A stretch of DNA of 29,258 nucleotides from Bacillota bacterium (GTDB taxonomy: Bacteria > Bacillota > Clostridia > Acetivibrionales > DSM-1351), in assembly GCA_023392075.1 (NCBI GenBank), contig JAEVZU010000058.1, positions 1 through 29,258 of the forward strand, read 5' to 3'. A model generated the notes under the pieces. It had not been told where the DNA came from. It searched no databases and saw only the letters and a program-made list of their open reading frames with translations. The translations under genes were made by a program, and so were the position numbers. Shown one piece after another: positions 1 through 7,384 of this stretch; position 1 is the stretch's first letter, and each line of letters begins with the position of its first letter.

Positions 1-1
1 T

Positions 2-151
2 AATCCGAATGTTTCACTCATCAAAGGAGTAATTTGTGGATATCGGGTAGAAGAAATAGAAGATGAATTAATGCGGCAAATCCGATACTTGGATAAATTA
101 ATCGATGAGTTAGCCAAAGGTAAAACAATGCAGAAAATATTAAGAAAATAA
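2..151 (+). CDS. 3' end of an unidentified gene (partial)
   Basis: An open frame enters from the left edge and ends at TAA 149-151, giving the last 49 residues of a protein whose start lies outside the window. The tail is charged and probably helical: it contains RVEEIEDELMRQIRYLDKL and ends in a basic stretch (KTMQKILRK). I do not recognise the family from this fragment and assign no function. The gene converges on the next one, with only 18 bases between their stop codons. The coding call rests on the uninterrupted frame, sensible composition and end position, so it is probable rather than certain. Confidence 0.55.
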   Translation, partial: NPNVSLIKGVICGYRVEEIEDELMRQIRYLDKLIDELAKGKTMQKILRK

Positions 152-169
152 ATGCTTATACTTTAGGCA

Positions 170-664
170 TCAAAGAAATAAAAAATTACGTAAAAACGCT
201 ATGATTTTTGAAATAAAAACTTTCATATGTTTATCATTTGGTTTTGTTTGGACATCCAGCACTTTTTCATCAGGAAGGAGCAAGTGTAAAGGACGGTTCT
301 GCCATAGGAACAACACAAATTCATCCATTGGCAAAGTTCGTTCAAATTGTAATGGGATTTTATACGTTCTGCAGTAGCCGGAGATTAGATCATCCAGCAT
401 GGCCCACTGCACCGCAATAGCAGGGAGTCCCCGGCTTCCGCATTCTTTGATGATTCCATAATTTATCTGATTCCTTAAGTATCCCGCAATAATGAGAAAA
501 TCAATCCTCTCGTCGCAAAACATCAATGCCTGCTCTTGGGATGTGACAAGGGCGGTAACCTGAATCCCGACTGAAGTCAGATAATCGGCTAGCTTTTGAG
601 CATAATTCAATAGCCGGTCCGATAAAATTAGAACGTTAAGAGGGGAAGTTTTTTTTGCCTCCAT
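170..664 (-). CDS. Degenerate receiver-like (CheY-fold) protein
   Basis: 164 residues. Residues ~9-120 follow the alternating beta/alpha pattern of a response-regulator receiver domain: a first strand VLILSD, a third strand DFLIIAG, and a later LPAIAVQW strand. The position after strand 3, where the phospho-accepting Asp normally sits (DxxMP), reads AGYLRN, so the protein is unlikely to be phosphorylated in the usual way. There is no output domain; the tail (~120-164) is basic and hydrophobic. The ATG at 664 follows an AGGAGG (minus strand, 685-680) at a rather long distance of about 15 bases. It is divergent from an XRE regulator and appears to share its operator region. A stand-alone pseudo-receiver is the best guess. 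Real gene: likely. Function: unknown. Confidence 0.65.
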   Translation of the reverse strand: MEAKKTSPLNVLILSDRLLNYAQKLADYLTSVGIQVTALVTSQEQALMFCDERIDFLIIAGYLRNQINYGIIKECGSRGLPAIAVQWAMLDDLISGYCRTYKIPLQFERTLPMDEFVLFLWQNRPLHLLLPDEKVLDVQTKPNDKHMKVFISKIIAFLRNFLFL

Positions 665-731
665 ATTAATGGTTTTTGGCCTCCTTTCGTAAGAGCTTCA
701 ACCACTGTGTATAAAATAGTTAACTTTATAG

Positions 732-746
732 TATTCTATAAGAATA
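732..746. promoter_or_regulatory. Palindromic operator, copy 1
   Basis: TATTCT-ATA-AGAATA is a perfect 6+6 inverted repeat with a 3-base spacer. It covers the predicted transcription start of the receiver-like gene. A near copy lies 54 bases away at 786-800. The neighbouring XRE regulator is the obvious candidate to bind it, by inference. Confidence 0.5.
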
Positions 747-747
747 T

Positions 748-776
748 ATTTTAATATGCTTTCGGTTAATTTTCAA
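748..776 (-). promoter_or_regulatory. Probable sigma-A promoter of the receiver-like gene
   Basis: On the minus strand, TTGAAA (776-771) and TAAAAT (753-748) are separated by exactly 17 bases. The expected start is near 741, which falls inside the palindrome at 732-746. Confidence 0.5.
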
Positions 777-785
777 GCATATTTG

Positions 786-800
786 TATTCTTTAAGATTA
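786..800. promoter_or_regulatory. Palindromic operator, copy 2
   Basis: TATTCT-TTA-AGATTA has the same architecture as 732-746, with one mismatch in the right arm. It lies just before the ribosome binding site of the XRE gene, which suggests autoregulation. Confidence 0.45.
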
Positions 801-825
801 CTATAAAGGAGGCTTAGAGTATATT

Positions 826-1161
826 ATGTTGAATCGAAAAGAGTTTGGGGCCGCTATACGCAACTCCAGAATAGAAAACAAATTAACCCAGGAAAAACTG
901 GCAGAAATGCTTGGAGTGACACCTGTCCATGTCAAACAGTTAGAATCGGGAAGCAGGATGCCGTCAGTAGAGCTTCTCCATAGTATTGCCATCACTCTGA
1001 ATTTTTCAGTAGACAGGGTGTTCTTTCCGGCTAAGGCAGAGAATACTGAAATGCTGAACAAGCTTGAACGGTTACTGCATTTATGTACATCCCATGATTT
1101 GCGCGTAGTCTATGCCACAGCCAGTGCATTAACTGACAAAGAAATAAAGAACCCGATCTAG
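826..1161 (+). CDS. XRE-family helix-turn-helix regulator
   Basis: 111 residues. Residues ~6-62 form a classic Cro/C1-type HTH (IRNSRIENKLTQEKLAEMLG, then VTPVHVKQLESGSRMPS), and the remaining ~45 residues are a short C-terminal helical region that could dimerise. The protein should be a cytoplasmic DNA-binding repressor. An AGGAGG at 807-812 precedes the ATG by 13 bases; a TTG three bases further on is an alternative start. It is divergent from the receiver-like gene, and two matching palindromes in the shared upstream region are its likely operators. Its nearest downstream gene is the convergent ROK regulator. The family call is secure; the target is inferred. Confidence 0.9.
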   Translation: MLNRKEFGAAIRNSRIENKLTQEKLAEMLGVTPVHVKQLESGSRMPSVELLHSIAITLNFSVDRVFFPAKAENTEMLNKLERLLHLCTSHDLRVVYATASALTDKEIKNPI

Positions 1162-1246
1162 CTGGAAGTAGCACCGTTATTTATTGCTCTTTCTCTTGGA
1201 AATCAGAGCGGTAATTCCGGCAATAGGCAGGCATATTTTGCTGCTT

Positions 1247-2368
1247 TTATATAGAATCCAAAAAGTCATTGACAAACAAAAGTGCTGCGCCGGTGGCAAC
1301 TACAGCATGTGTACACTTCCCTATGTGGATGTAACGGCGCTTCTCAGCAAATGAACATTTCTCATGTACAAGTGAAAGCAATTTGTCAAAATCGTTTTCA
1401 TTCAAATAGGGGGCAATATGACCTCCTAATATAACGTCACAATCAATCAGCATGTGCATATTATTAATGGCGGTTGACAAATCCTCCAGATATTGAAGCC
1501 AGCGAGCGGTCTCTCCCGGTTTTCCCGATCGCAGGGAAGTGAAAAAATCATCCGGATTATGATCTTCTCCGACTAATGCGTCCCCAGAGCAATAGGCTTC
1601 AAGACATCCATTTTTTCCGCAGTAACATTGTAGTCCGCCAGGTTTTATGACCATATGCTCGATGAGTCCGCTGCCTATTCCCTGCCCTTTATATAAAGCT
1701 GAATTAATTACAACGGCGCCGCCCAGATTTTTACTTAAAGAAACATAGATTGCATCCGTTATATCTTTTGAAAACCATAGTTCAGCGTAAGCGGCAGCTT
1801 CCGAGTCATGGATTAACCTGCCCGGGTAATTTATAAATTGGCAGAAGTCTTCCAAACTGGCACCGGTGCACTCCAATATGGTGCTGTAAGTGATTGATTT
1901 GCCGTCAGGTGAGACAAGGCCCTGTACCGCTATCCCAACTCCCAGTATCCGCCTGGAGGCAACGTGCATCGCTGAAATAAAGGAGTTGACGAATTCTCCC
2001 AATTGCCTGTAATAACTCGTGGTATTAGAGTAGGCCAGATCAAGTCGGTTTTCCTTCAGCACTTTGCCGTAGATATCAATAGATACAATTCTTATCTGAT
2101 TTTTTAGGATCTCTACGCCGAAGCTTATCCGGCTTTTCAGTATACAGCTGATAACTTGTGGTTTTCTTCCGCCCGATGATTCAAAGAGCCCGTTCTTTTC
2201 AATGAGCTGAAGCTGCTCCAATTCTTTCAAACACTGTGTCACAGGCGGCATGCTGAGCTGCAGCCGGGCTGCTATATCCTGTTTTGAAATCTTCTGCTCT
2301 TTATAAATAAGTTTAAAGATATTACTGCGGTTTATTTTCTTAAGTTCTGCCGTAGTTACTTTTTTCAT
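1247..2368 (-). CDS. ROK-family transcriptional repressor
   Basis: 373 residues, the usual NagC/XylR length. Residues ~10-65 are a MarR-like winged helix (KQDIAARLQLSMPPVTQCLKEL), and ~80-373 are a ROK sugar-kinase-like domain. The ROK zinc motif is present (C248, C250, C255 in QCYCGKNGCLEAY, with H238), as is the Asp of the kinase fold (D188 in IHDSEAAA). The usual GEIGH sugar-contact motif reads GLIEH here, so its ligand may differ from glucose or xylose. The ROK family represses sugar catabolic genes and is released by sugars. It is divergent from the dehydrogenase/hydrolase operon, which is its probable target, and a palindrome at its own start site suggests autoregulation. Confidence 0.9.
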   Translation of the reverse strand: MKKVTTAELKKINRSNIFKLIYKEQKISKQDIAARLQLSMPPVTQCLKELEQLQLIEKNGLFESSGGRKPQVISCILKSRISFGVEILKNQIRIVSIDIYGKVLKENRLDLAYSNTTSYYRQLGEFVNSFISAMHVASRRILGVGIAVQGLVSPDGKSITYSTILECTGASLEDFCQFINYPGRLIHDSEAAAYAELWFSKDITDAIYVSLSKNLGGAVVINSALYKGQGIGSGLIEHMVIKPGGLQCYCGKNGCLEAYCSGDALVGEDHNPDDFFTSLRSGKPGETARWLQYLEDLSTAINNMHMLIDCDVILGGHIAPYLNENDFDKLLSLVHEKCSFAEKRRYIHIGKCTHAVVATGAALLFVNDFLDSI

Positions 2369-2403
2369 GTTAAAATCCTTTTGATCCAGTGGCTTGATTT
2401 ATG

Positions 2404-2416
2404 ATAACAATGTTAT
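2404..2416. promoter_or_regulatory. Palindromic operator at the ROK start site
   Basis: ATAACA-A-TGTTAT is a perfect interrupted palindrome placed over the predicted transcription start of the ROK gene, a position typical of an autorepression site. Confidence 0.45.
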
Positions 2417-2443
2417 TATATCTCAAATCATTAATAATGAAAA
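2415..2443 (-). promoter_or_regulatory. Probable promoter of the ROK gene
   Basis: Minus strand: TTTTCA (2443-2438), 17-base spacer, perfect TATAAT (2420-2415). The predicted start is at about 2407. Confidence 0.5.
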
Positions 2444-2452
2444 TATGTATTT

Positions 2453-2466
2453 AAACAAATTCGTTT
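2453..2466. promoter_or_regulatory. ROK-like operator candidate
   Basis: AAACAAATTCGTTT is a 14-base palindrome with one mismatched pair. Firmicute XylR-type ROK operators are likewise built from GTTT/AAAC half-sites. It lies in the ROK/dehydrogenase divergent region. Confidence 0.35.
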
Positions 2467-2613
2467 TTCAAAATTTTAAAAAATAATCGTTAATTTATCC
2501 AGATATGATCTTGATTTTATTTAAATATTTGTATAAAATAAATAACATACTTATAGAAACTATATTTGCAAAAGAGTATTGTATAATATGGAAAACATGA
2601 AAGGGATATTAAA

Positions 2614-3633
2614 ATGAAGGCAGCAATTTTTTATGGAACAAAAAATATCAGGGTTAATGAAGCTCAGGTACGCGAACCCGAACGGGATGAAGTCCGGATA
2701 AGAGTCAAGGCCTGTGGCGTGTGCGGCACGGATTTGCACATCTATTCCGGTGCGGAAGGTGCCGCAAAGTGTACACCGCCTACTATTTTGGGGCATGAGT
2801 TCTCCGGTATTATCGAAGAAGTGGGATACGGTGTCACGGAGTTTCACCCCGGAGACAGAGTGTGTATTGACCCAAACGATATGTGCGGAGCGTGTTATTA
2901 CTGTAAAACCGGCAGCGCCCATTTCTGCGAGGATATGATAGGAATCGGCACCACAACCGACGGCGGATTTGCCGAATATTGCACTGTAAACCAAAAGCAG
3001 GTTTACAAAATGGGGGATGAAATGTCTTTTGAGGAAGGCGCTATGGCAGAACCCATCTCCTGCTGTCTTCACGGTATTGATCTGTCCGGAATAAAAGCTG
3101 GAGACACCGTCATGGTCATCGGCGGCGGGACAATCGGACAAATTATGCTTCAGCTGGCACGTATCAGCGGGGCTTCCACGCTGATCCTGGTTGAACCGGT
3201 TAAAGAAAAAAGAGAACTTGGGCTGAAGCTTGGCGCCGACATTACAATTGATCCTTTAACCGAAAATATACCTGATGTTCTCAAAAAACAATTTATACAG
3301 CACATAAACGTAACAATTGAATGCGTGGGATTGAAAAGTACTATGGCAGACGCTATCCAATATGCGGGCAAAGGTGGTACAGCTATGCTTTTTGGTCTGA
3401 CCGATCCTGACTGCCAAATTCCGCTGGCTCCCTTTGACCTGTTCAAACGGGAGGTTTCAATCAAAGCCTCATTTATTAATCCGTATACATACCAGAGAGC
3501 GGTCAGCCTGTTAAGCTCGAAGAAAATTAATGTCAAGGATTTGATTACCGATACTTTGCCTTTATCCGATATTCAGCGTGTATTTACAGACGATACCTAC
3601 CGCAGAAGCGGCAAAATTATTATCAAGCCCTGA
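2614..3633 (+). CDS. Zinc-dependent medium-chain alcohol/polyol dehydrogenase
   Basis: 339 residues, standard for the sorbitol/threonine dehydrogenase type. Catalytic zinc ligands are visible at C37 (GVCGTD), H61-E62 (GHEFSG) and E146 (AEPISC). All four structural-zinc cysteines are present (C91, C94, C97, C105). The cofactor domain has GGGTIG at 170-175, and an acidic residue (E194) ends the second strand, which favours NAD over NADP. It should oxidise a secondary alcohol, polyol or amino alcohol in the cytoplasm; the exact substrate cannot be read from sequence. The start follows AAAGGGA with good spacing, and a TATAAT lies at 2582-2587. It is first in a probable operon with a hydrolase and a short-chain dehydrogenase, under the divergent ROK repressor. 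Confidence 0.93.
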   Translation: MKAAIFYGTKNIRVNEAQVREPERDEVRIRVKACGVCGTDLHIYSGAEGAAKCTPPTILGHEFSGIIEEVGYGVTEFHPGDRVCIDPNDMCGACYYCKTGSAHFCEDMIGIGTTTDGGFAEYCTVNQKQVYKMGDEMSFEEGAMAEPISCCLHGIDLSGIKAGDTVMVIGGGTIGQIMLQLARISGASTLILVEPVKEKRELGLKLGADITIDPLTENIPDVLKKQFIQHINVTIECVGLKSTMADAIQYAGKGGTAMLFGLTDPDCQIPLAPFDLFKREVSIKASFINPYTYQRAVSLLSSKKINVKDLITDTLPLSDIQRVFTDDTYRRSGKIIIKP

Positions 3634-3784
3634 TCTCCTGCGATCTATTCCTGCTATGCCGGGAAAACAGGAAATTCAGGTATGCATGAGAATAGCAATG
3701 AAGTTGGTAAGATAACAGGTTTAAGCGGGATGTCTAAACACCGATCATTATATTTAAATATTCATTAAATGGGGGAGAAATATT

Positions 3785-5719
3785 ATGTTACTGAAAGAAA
3801 AGGGCGTAACGGAAGAGTCTGGCCAAATATCTGAAAAAAGCAAGACTGGCTTGGTCAAGAAGCCTGCTTTTATACTGGCCATCGCGCTGATCATCTGTTT
3901 TATAAGTACGTTGGGGTCAAGCCTGGTCAAATCAAACGGGGGCTCAATCACTGTAAAGAAGCTGAACTGGGAGACTCCGTCGGGTCACATGCAAAACGCC
4001 CAGCTCTTTATTCCCAAAACCGCAACTAAAGAAAGTCCGGCGCCTGCGGTTGTGGTCTCTCACGGCTGGTACGACAACTCCGACATGCAGACGCCGAATT
4101 ATGTGGAGTTATCACGCAGAGGTTATGTTGTTATTGCCATTGATATGTATGGTCATGGAGACTCGGACGACCTTCCGATCGACAGTTGGTGGAATGACGA
4201 GAATGCCGCCAATGGCCTTTATGACAGCGTCAAGCTGCTGGCTACCCTGCCTTATGTCGACACCTCCAAAATCGGTATCGAAGGACATTCAAACGGAGCC
4301 AACGCCTGCAACAGGGCTGTGCTGCTGGACAATAAGGCTGCCAAGCCGCTGATCTCCTCTGTGCTGCTTGTATGTAACGATCCCATATTTACCGACACTG
4401 TATATTACGGGCAGTATTTTGACGGAACCGATACGGATTTTACCAACGTATACGGAGATCGCAATATTGGAGTCGTAGCCGCAAAGTATGATGAGGCTTT
4501 CCACCGGATCCAGTATCCGGACGGTACACTCACGGCGCCGCGCGATTACATCAATACGGTGCCGGCTCAGTCTTTCCTGAACTTCGGCAAAGACCCAACC
4601 GGGCTTGAGAAGCGAAACAACGATACAATGTATAATGAAAATATAAATGGCAAGGATGCCATAAGAGTCATTTACACTCCGAACATAAACCATCCCTGGG
4701 CATTTATGTCCTCACAAGTGACCAGCCAATACATTGACTTTTTCCAAAAAGCTATTCCTGCGCCAAGCCCCCTGGCGCCTGACAATCAGAGCTGGCAGTG
4801 GAAGGTTTTCTTTGAAACTATGGGAATCATGGGCTTTTTCATGTTCCTTGTGAATTTTATATTAGTGCTGCTGGAAACCAGATTCTTCGGCGTGCTGAAG
4901 GCTCAGGAACCGGTGCTGCCGGTAGAGATTGACCGGAAGGGCAAGACATGGCTGTGGGGAGGGCTTACCGCAAGTGCACTTTTTTCTGCGATTTCCTTTC
5001 CCATATTTTTCGTGGTCGGTTTATTAACTCAGCCAACATTTTTCAATCAGTCACAGCCCTGGGTGTTAGGTTTATGGTCAGCCGCCACCGGCCTGTTTAC
5101 GCTGCTTTTACTGTTCCTGACCTACCGCAGCTACTCTAAAGCCAAAGGCCTTAACCTGCGGGAACAAGGAGTTTTTCTTAGTAAGGATAAAATATGGAAA
5201 ACCATACTGCTTGGAGTGCTGGCGGCTGTCTGCACATACTCCATAGTATTCGTTACCGATTACTTCTTTACCACTGATTTCCGCTACTGGTTCATCTTTC
5301 GATTCAGAGCATTTGATGCGGTTAAATTCATTGAAATACTGAAATATATGCTGTTCTTTATGTTTTTCTACGTGATAAACTCCATTGCCATGAATGTCTT
5401 CAACTATGTTAAAATTGGCAAAAAAGAGTGGATTAACACACTGTTGATGTGTATATTCAATGTCCTTGGCACGGTTGTTTTGCTCGTCATATATTACGCC
5501 TACTTCTTAAAAACCGGACTTTTACTCACCGATCATGTGGGATGGGGCTTGGGCACCATGGTATTCTTTATCTACCCCCTGGTAGTTGTACTTCCGGTTG
5601 CCACCGTAATAAACCGCATTATTTATAAGAAAACGCGTAACCCTTATATCTCAAGCATTGCGTTTTCTCTGATTATAACCACTTCCGTATGCTCCAATGT
5701 GCTGACCCATCTGATTTGA
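3785..5719 (+). CDS. Membrane-bound alpha/beta hydrolase with C-terminal multi-helix domain
   Basis: 644 residues in three parts. A Lys-rich N-terminus leads into one membrane segment (~28-47). An alpha/beta hydrolase domain follows (~60-330) with an HGW oxyanion motif (H93), nucleophile S169 in GHSNG, and a likely catalytic His in the NINHPW motif near residue 300. About eight hydrophobic segments then fill ~340-642. By the positive-inside rule the hydrolase domain should face outside the cell. GGGGGAG precedes the ATG. The substrate is unknown: an ester or peptide-like bond in something processed at the cell surface is plausible. It lies between two dehydrogenases, which suggests hydrolysis followed by oxidation of the released alcohol. 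The membrane half could be a transporter-like or purely anchoring module. Confidence 0.85.
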   Translation: MLLKEKGVTEESGQISEKSKTGLVKKPAFILAIALIICFISTLGSSLVKSNGGSITVKKLNWETPSGHMQNAQLFIPKTATKESPAPAVVVSHGWYDNSDMQTPNYVELSRRGYVVIAIDMYGHGDSDDLPIDSWWNDENAANGLYDSVKLLATLPYVDTSKIGIEGHSNGANACNRAVLLDNKAAKPLISSVLLVCNDPIFTDTVYYGQYFDGTDTDFTNVYGDRNIGVVAAKYDEAFHRIQYPDGTLTAPRDYINTVPAQSFLNFGKDPTGLEKRNNDTMYNENINGKDAIRVIYTPNINHPWAFMSSQVTSQYIDFFQKAIPAPSPLAPDNQSWQWKVFFETMGIMGFFMFLVNFILVLLETRFFGVLKAQEPVLPVEIDRKGKTWLWGGLTASALFSAISFPIFFVVGLLTQPTFFNQSQPWVLGLWSAATGLFTLLLLFLTYRSYSKAKGLNLREQGVFLSKDKIWKTILLGVLAAVCTYSIVFVTDYFFTTDFRYWFIFRFRAFDAVKFIEILKYMLFFMFFYVINSIAMNVFNYVKIGKKEWINTLLMCIFNVLGTVVLLVIYYAYFLKTGLLLTDHVGWGLGTMVFFIYPLVVVLPVATVINRIIYKKTRNPYISSIAFSLIITTSVCSNVLTHLI

Positions 5720-5861
5720 CGGAATATTGAACATTGCCGTGAAGAAGTGACAAAATATGTTTTATAGAATCGGAGTCGGTCCTTTGGGCTGATCAGGTAT
5801 TAATGAGTAATATGGACACTTTACAAATAAAAATAAAAAAATTAAAGAAAGGTGAATGATT

Positions 5862-6641
5862 ATGAATATTATTGATAAATTCAGGCTTGACGGCAAGGCG
5901 GCTTTTGTAACCGGAGGGGCAAAAGGAATTGGTAAAAGTGTTGCGACAGCTTTTTGTGAAGCAGGCGCAAATGTTGCAATAGTTGATATAGATGAAGAGG
6001 AGGCAAAGAAAACAGCCCGGCTTTTGGAGCAGACCACAGGCTCGAAAACTTTGGCGATAAAAGCTGATATTACTGAACCTGAGCAGGTTGACTCCATGAT
6101 GAGTAAAATTCTGGATACCTACGGCAAACTTGACATAGCCTTCTGTAATGCCGGGATATGTATGAACATTCCGGCGGAAGAGATGACCTTTGAGCAATGG
6201 AAGAAGGTTATCGACATCAATCTATCGGGTGTCTTTTTAACTGCACAGGCTGCAGGCAGACAAATGCTCAAGCAGGAAGCAGGAGGGTCGATTATCAACA
6301 CCGCGTCCATGTCGGCTCATATTGTCAACGTCCCCCAACCGCAGTGCGCTTACAATGCGTCCAAGGCAGGTGTTATACAGCTGACGAAATCATTGGCTGT
6401 TGAATGGGCAACAAGAAACGTTCGAGTGAACAGTATCAGCCCCGGATATATAGCCACAGAGCTTACTTTGAGTTCCCCGGCACTGAAACCGTTGATTGAA
6501 AAATGGAATGCAGTGGCGCCTTTGCACAGGATGGGCAAACCTGAAGAGCTTCAGGCCATTTGCGTGTACCTTGCAGGTAACAGCAGTACATTTACTACCG
6601 GTTCGGATTTCGTAATCGACGGCGCCTTCACCTGTATCTGA
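5862..6641 (+). CDS. Short-chain dehydrogenase/reductase (SDR)
   Basis: 259 residues from the ATG at 5862, a classical SDR. It has the nucleotide motif TGGAKGIG (17-24), D42 at the end of strand 2 (NAD preference), an NAG motif (~96-98), and the catalytic N120, S149, Y164 and K168 (YNASK). The C-terminal GSDFVIDGA is typical of FabG/glucose dehydrogenase-like members. An upstream in-frame ATG at 5856 lies only two codons earlier; AAAGAAAGGTG at 5845-5854 spaces better to 5862. It probably oxidises a second hydroxyl in the same pathway as the zinc dehydrogenase. It is last in the operon, and a strong hairpin follows at 6709-6773. Confidence 0.93.
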   Translation: MNIIDKFRLDGKAAFVTGGAKGIGKSVATAFCEAGANVAIVDIDEEEAKKTARLLEQTTGSKTLAIKADITEPEQVDSMMSKILDTYGKLDIAFCNAGICMNIPAEEMTFEQWKKVIDINLSGVFLTAQAAGRQMLKQEAGGSIINTASMSAHIVNVPQPQCAYNASKAGVIQLTKSLAVEWATRNVRVNSISPGYIATELTLSSPALKPLIEKWNAVAPLHRMGKPEELQAICVYLAGNSSTFTTGSDFVIDGAFTCI

Positions 6642-6708
6642 TGCGGAGCTGACAATTTAAAGGGAGCAGCATGTTTGCCAGGTAATTAAATTTATAGTGA
6701 TTTTATTC

Positions 6709-6773
6709 AAATATTTCCGGTTAACCTTAATAATATGCAAAATTAAGGATTTAGCTGGAAATATTTTTATTTA
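6709..6773 (+). terminator. Rho-independent terminator after the SDR operon
   Basis: Outer arms AAATATTTCC (6709-6718) and GGAAATATTT (6757-6766) and inner arms CCTTAAT (6725-6731) and ATTAAGG (6742-6748) are perfect. The segments between them pair with G-T wobbles, giving a stem of about 23 pairs followed by TTTTTATTT. Confidence 0.8.
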
Positions 6774-6794
6774 GATACAAAAAAAGGAGAACAC

Positions 6795-6824
6795 TTGTTC
6801 CGTAAAGGCATATTTTGATATAAT
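6795..6824 (+). promoter_or_regulatory. Probable promoter of the VOC gene
   Basis: TTGTTC (6795-6800), 18-base spacer, TATAAT (6819-6824). It lies directly after the terminator and 76 bases before the VOC start codon. Confidence 0.6.
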
Positions 6825-6900
6825 CTATTTAGAGATAAAATCTGCCATGAAAATTCAGTATGGGTAAGATTTGCCTGAACTGCCAATGAGGTGAATATAA

Positions 6901-7272
6901 ATGAAACATGTTGATACAATAGTTTTGGTTGAAGATATGAAAGTATCAAAGGAATTTTATATTAATACGATAGGGCTTGAAATATTATATGACTGGGGGA
7001 ATATGGTGATTTTTAAAGATCGCTTTTCAATACATCAGGCGAATAAACTTTTGCCTGAACAGGAAATAAACAATCTCGTTCAAACTGGAAAGCAAGGGTA
7101 TAACAATTTAATCATCTATTTTGAAGTAGAGGATATAGAAGATGAATATAATAAGATTGTTCAGAAAGGAGTGAAAATAATTCACGGAATTCTGGGATTA
7201 CCCTGGCAGAAAATATTTCGGATATATGATCCTGACAATCATATCATAGAAATCGGAGGACCGCATTTTTAA
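6901..7272 (+). CDS. VOC (glyoxalase/bleomycin-resistance fold) protein
   Basis: 123 residues, one VOC domain made of two beta-alpha-beta-beta-beta modules. The first strand is HVDTIVLVEDMKVSKEFYINTIG. The closing YDPDNHIIEIGG is the hallmark metal-site strand, with E117 as the probable ligand; H3 is a second candidate. The GAGGTG at 6884-6889 sets the ATG. Family members include glyoxalases, dioxygenases, antibiotic-binding proteins and small-molecule sensors, and the sequence does not discriminate. The gene has its own promoter and stands alone between the SDR operon and the MalT-like regulator, so it could be unrelated to both. Confidence 0.88.
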   Translation: MKHVDTIVLVEDMKVSKEFYINTIGLEILYDWGNMVIFKDRFSIHQANKLLPEQEINNLVQTGKQGYNNLIIYFEVEDIEDEYNKIVQKGVKIIHGILGLPWQKIFRIYDPDNHIIEIGGPHF

Positions 7273-7384
7273 TTTATTGAAAAATTGCATTTCAATTGCA
7301 TTCATTTGTGGAATATGTTTCATTTTTATCAAAAAAATGCGATATTATATATTGATGTAATTTTTTATTATATACGAGGGAAAA

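Noticed and set aside
826..1061. Opposite-strand open frames within the XRE and other genes
   Set aside because: They lie inside genes with clear family domains, lack ribosome binding sites, and encode improbable proteins.
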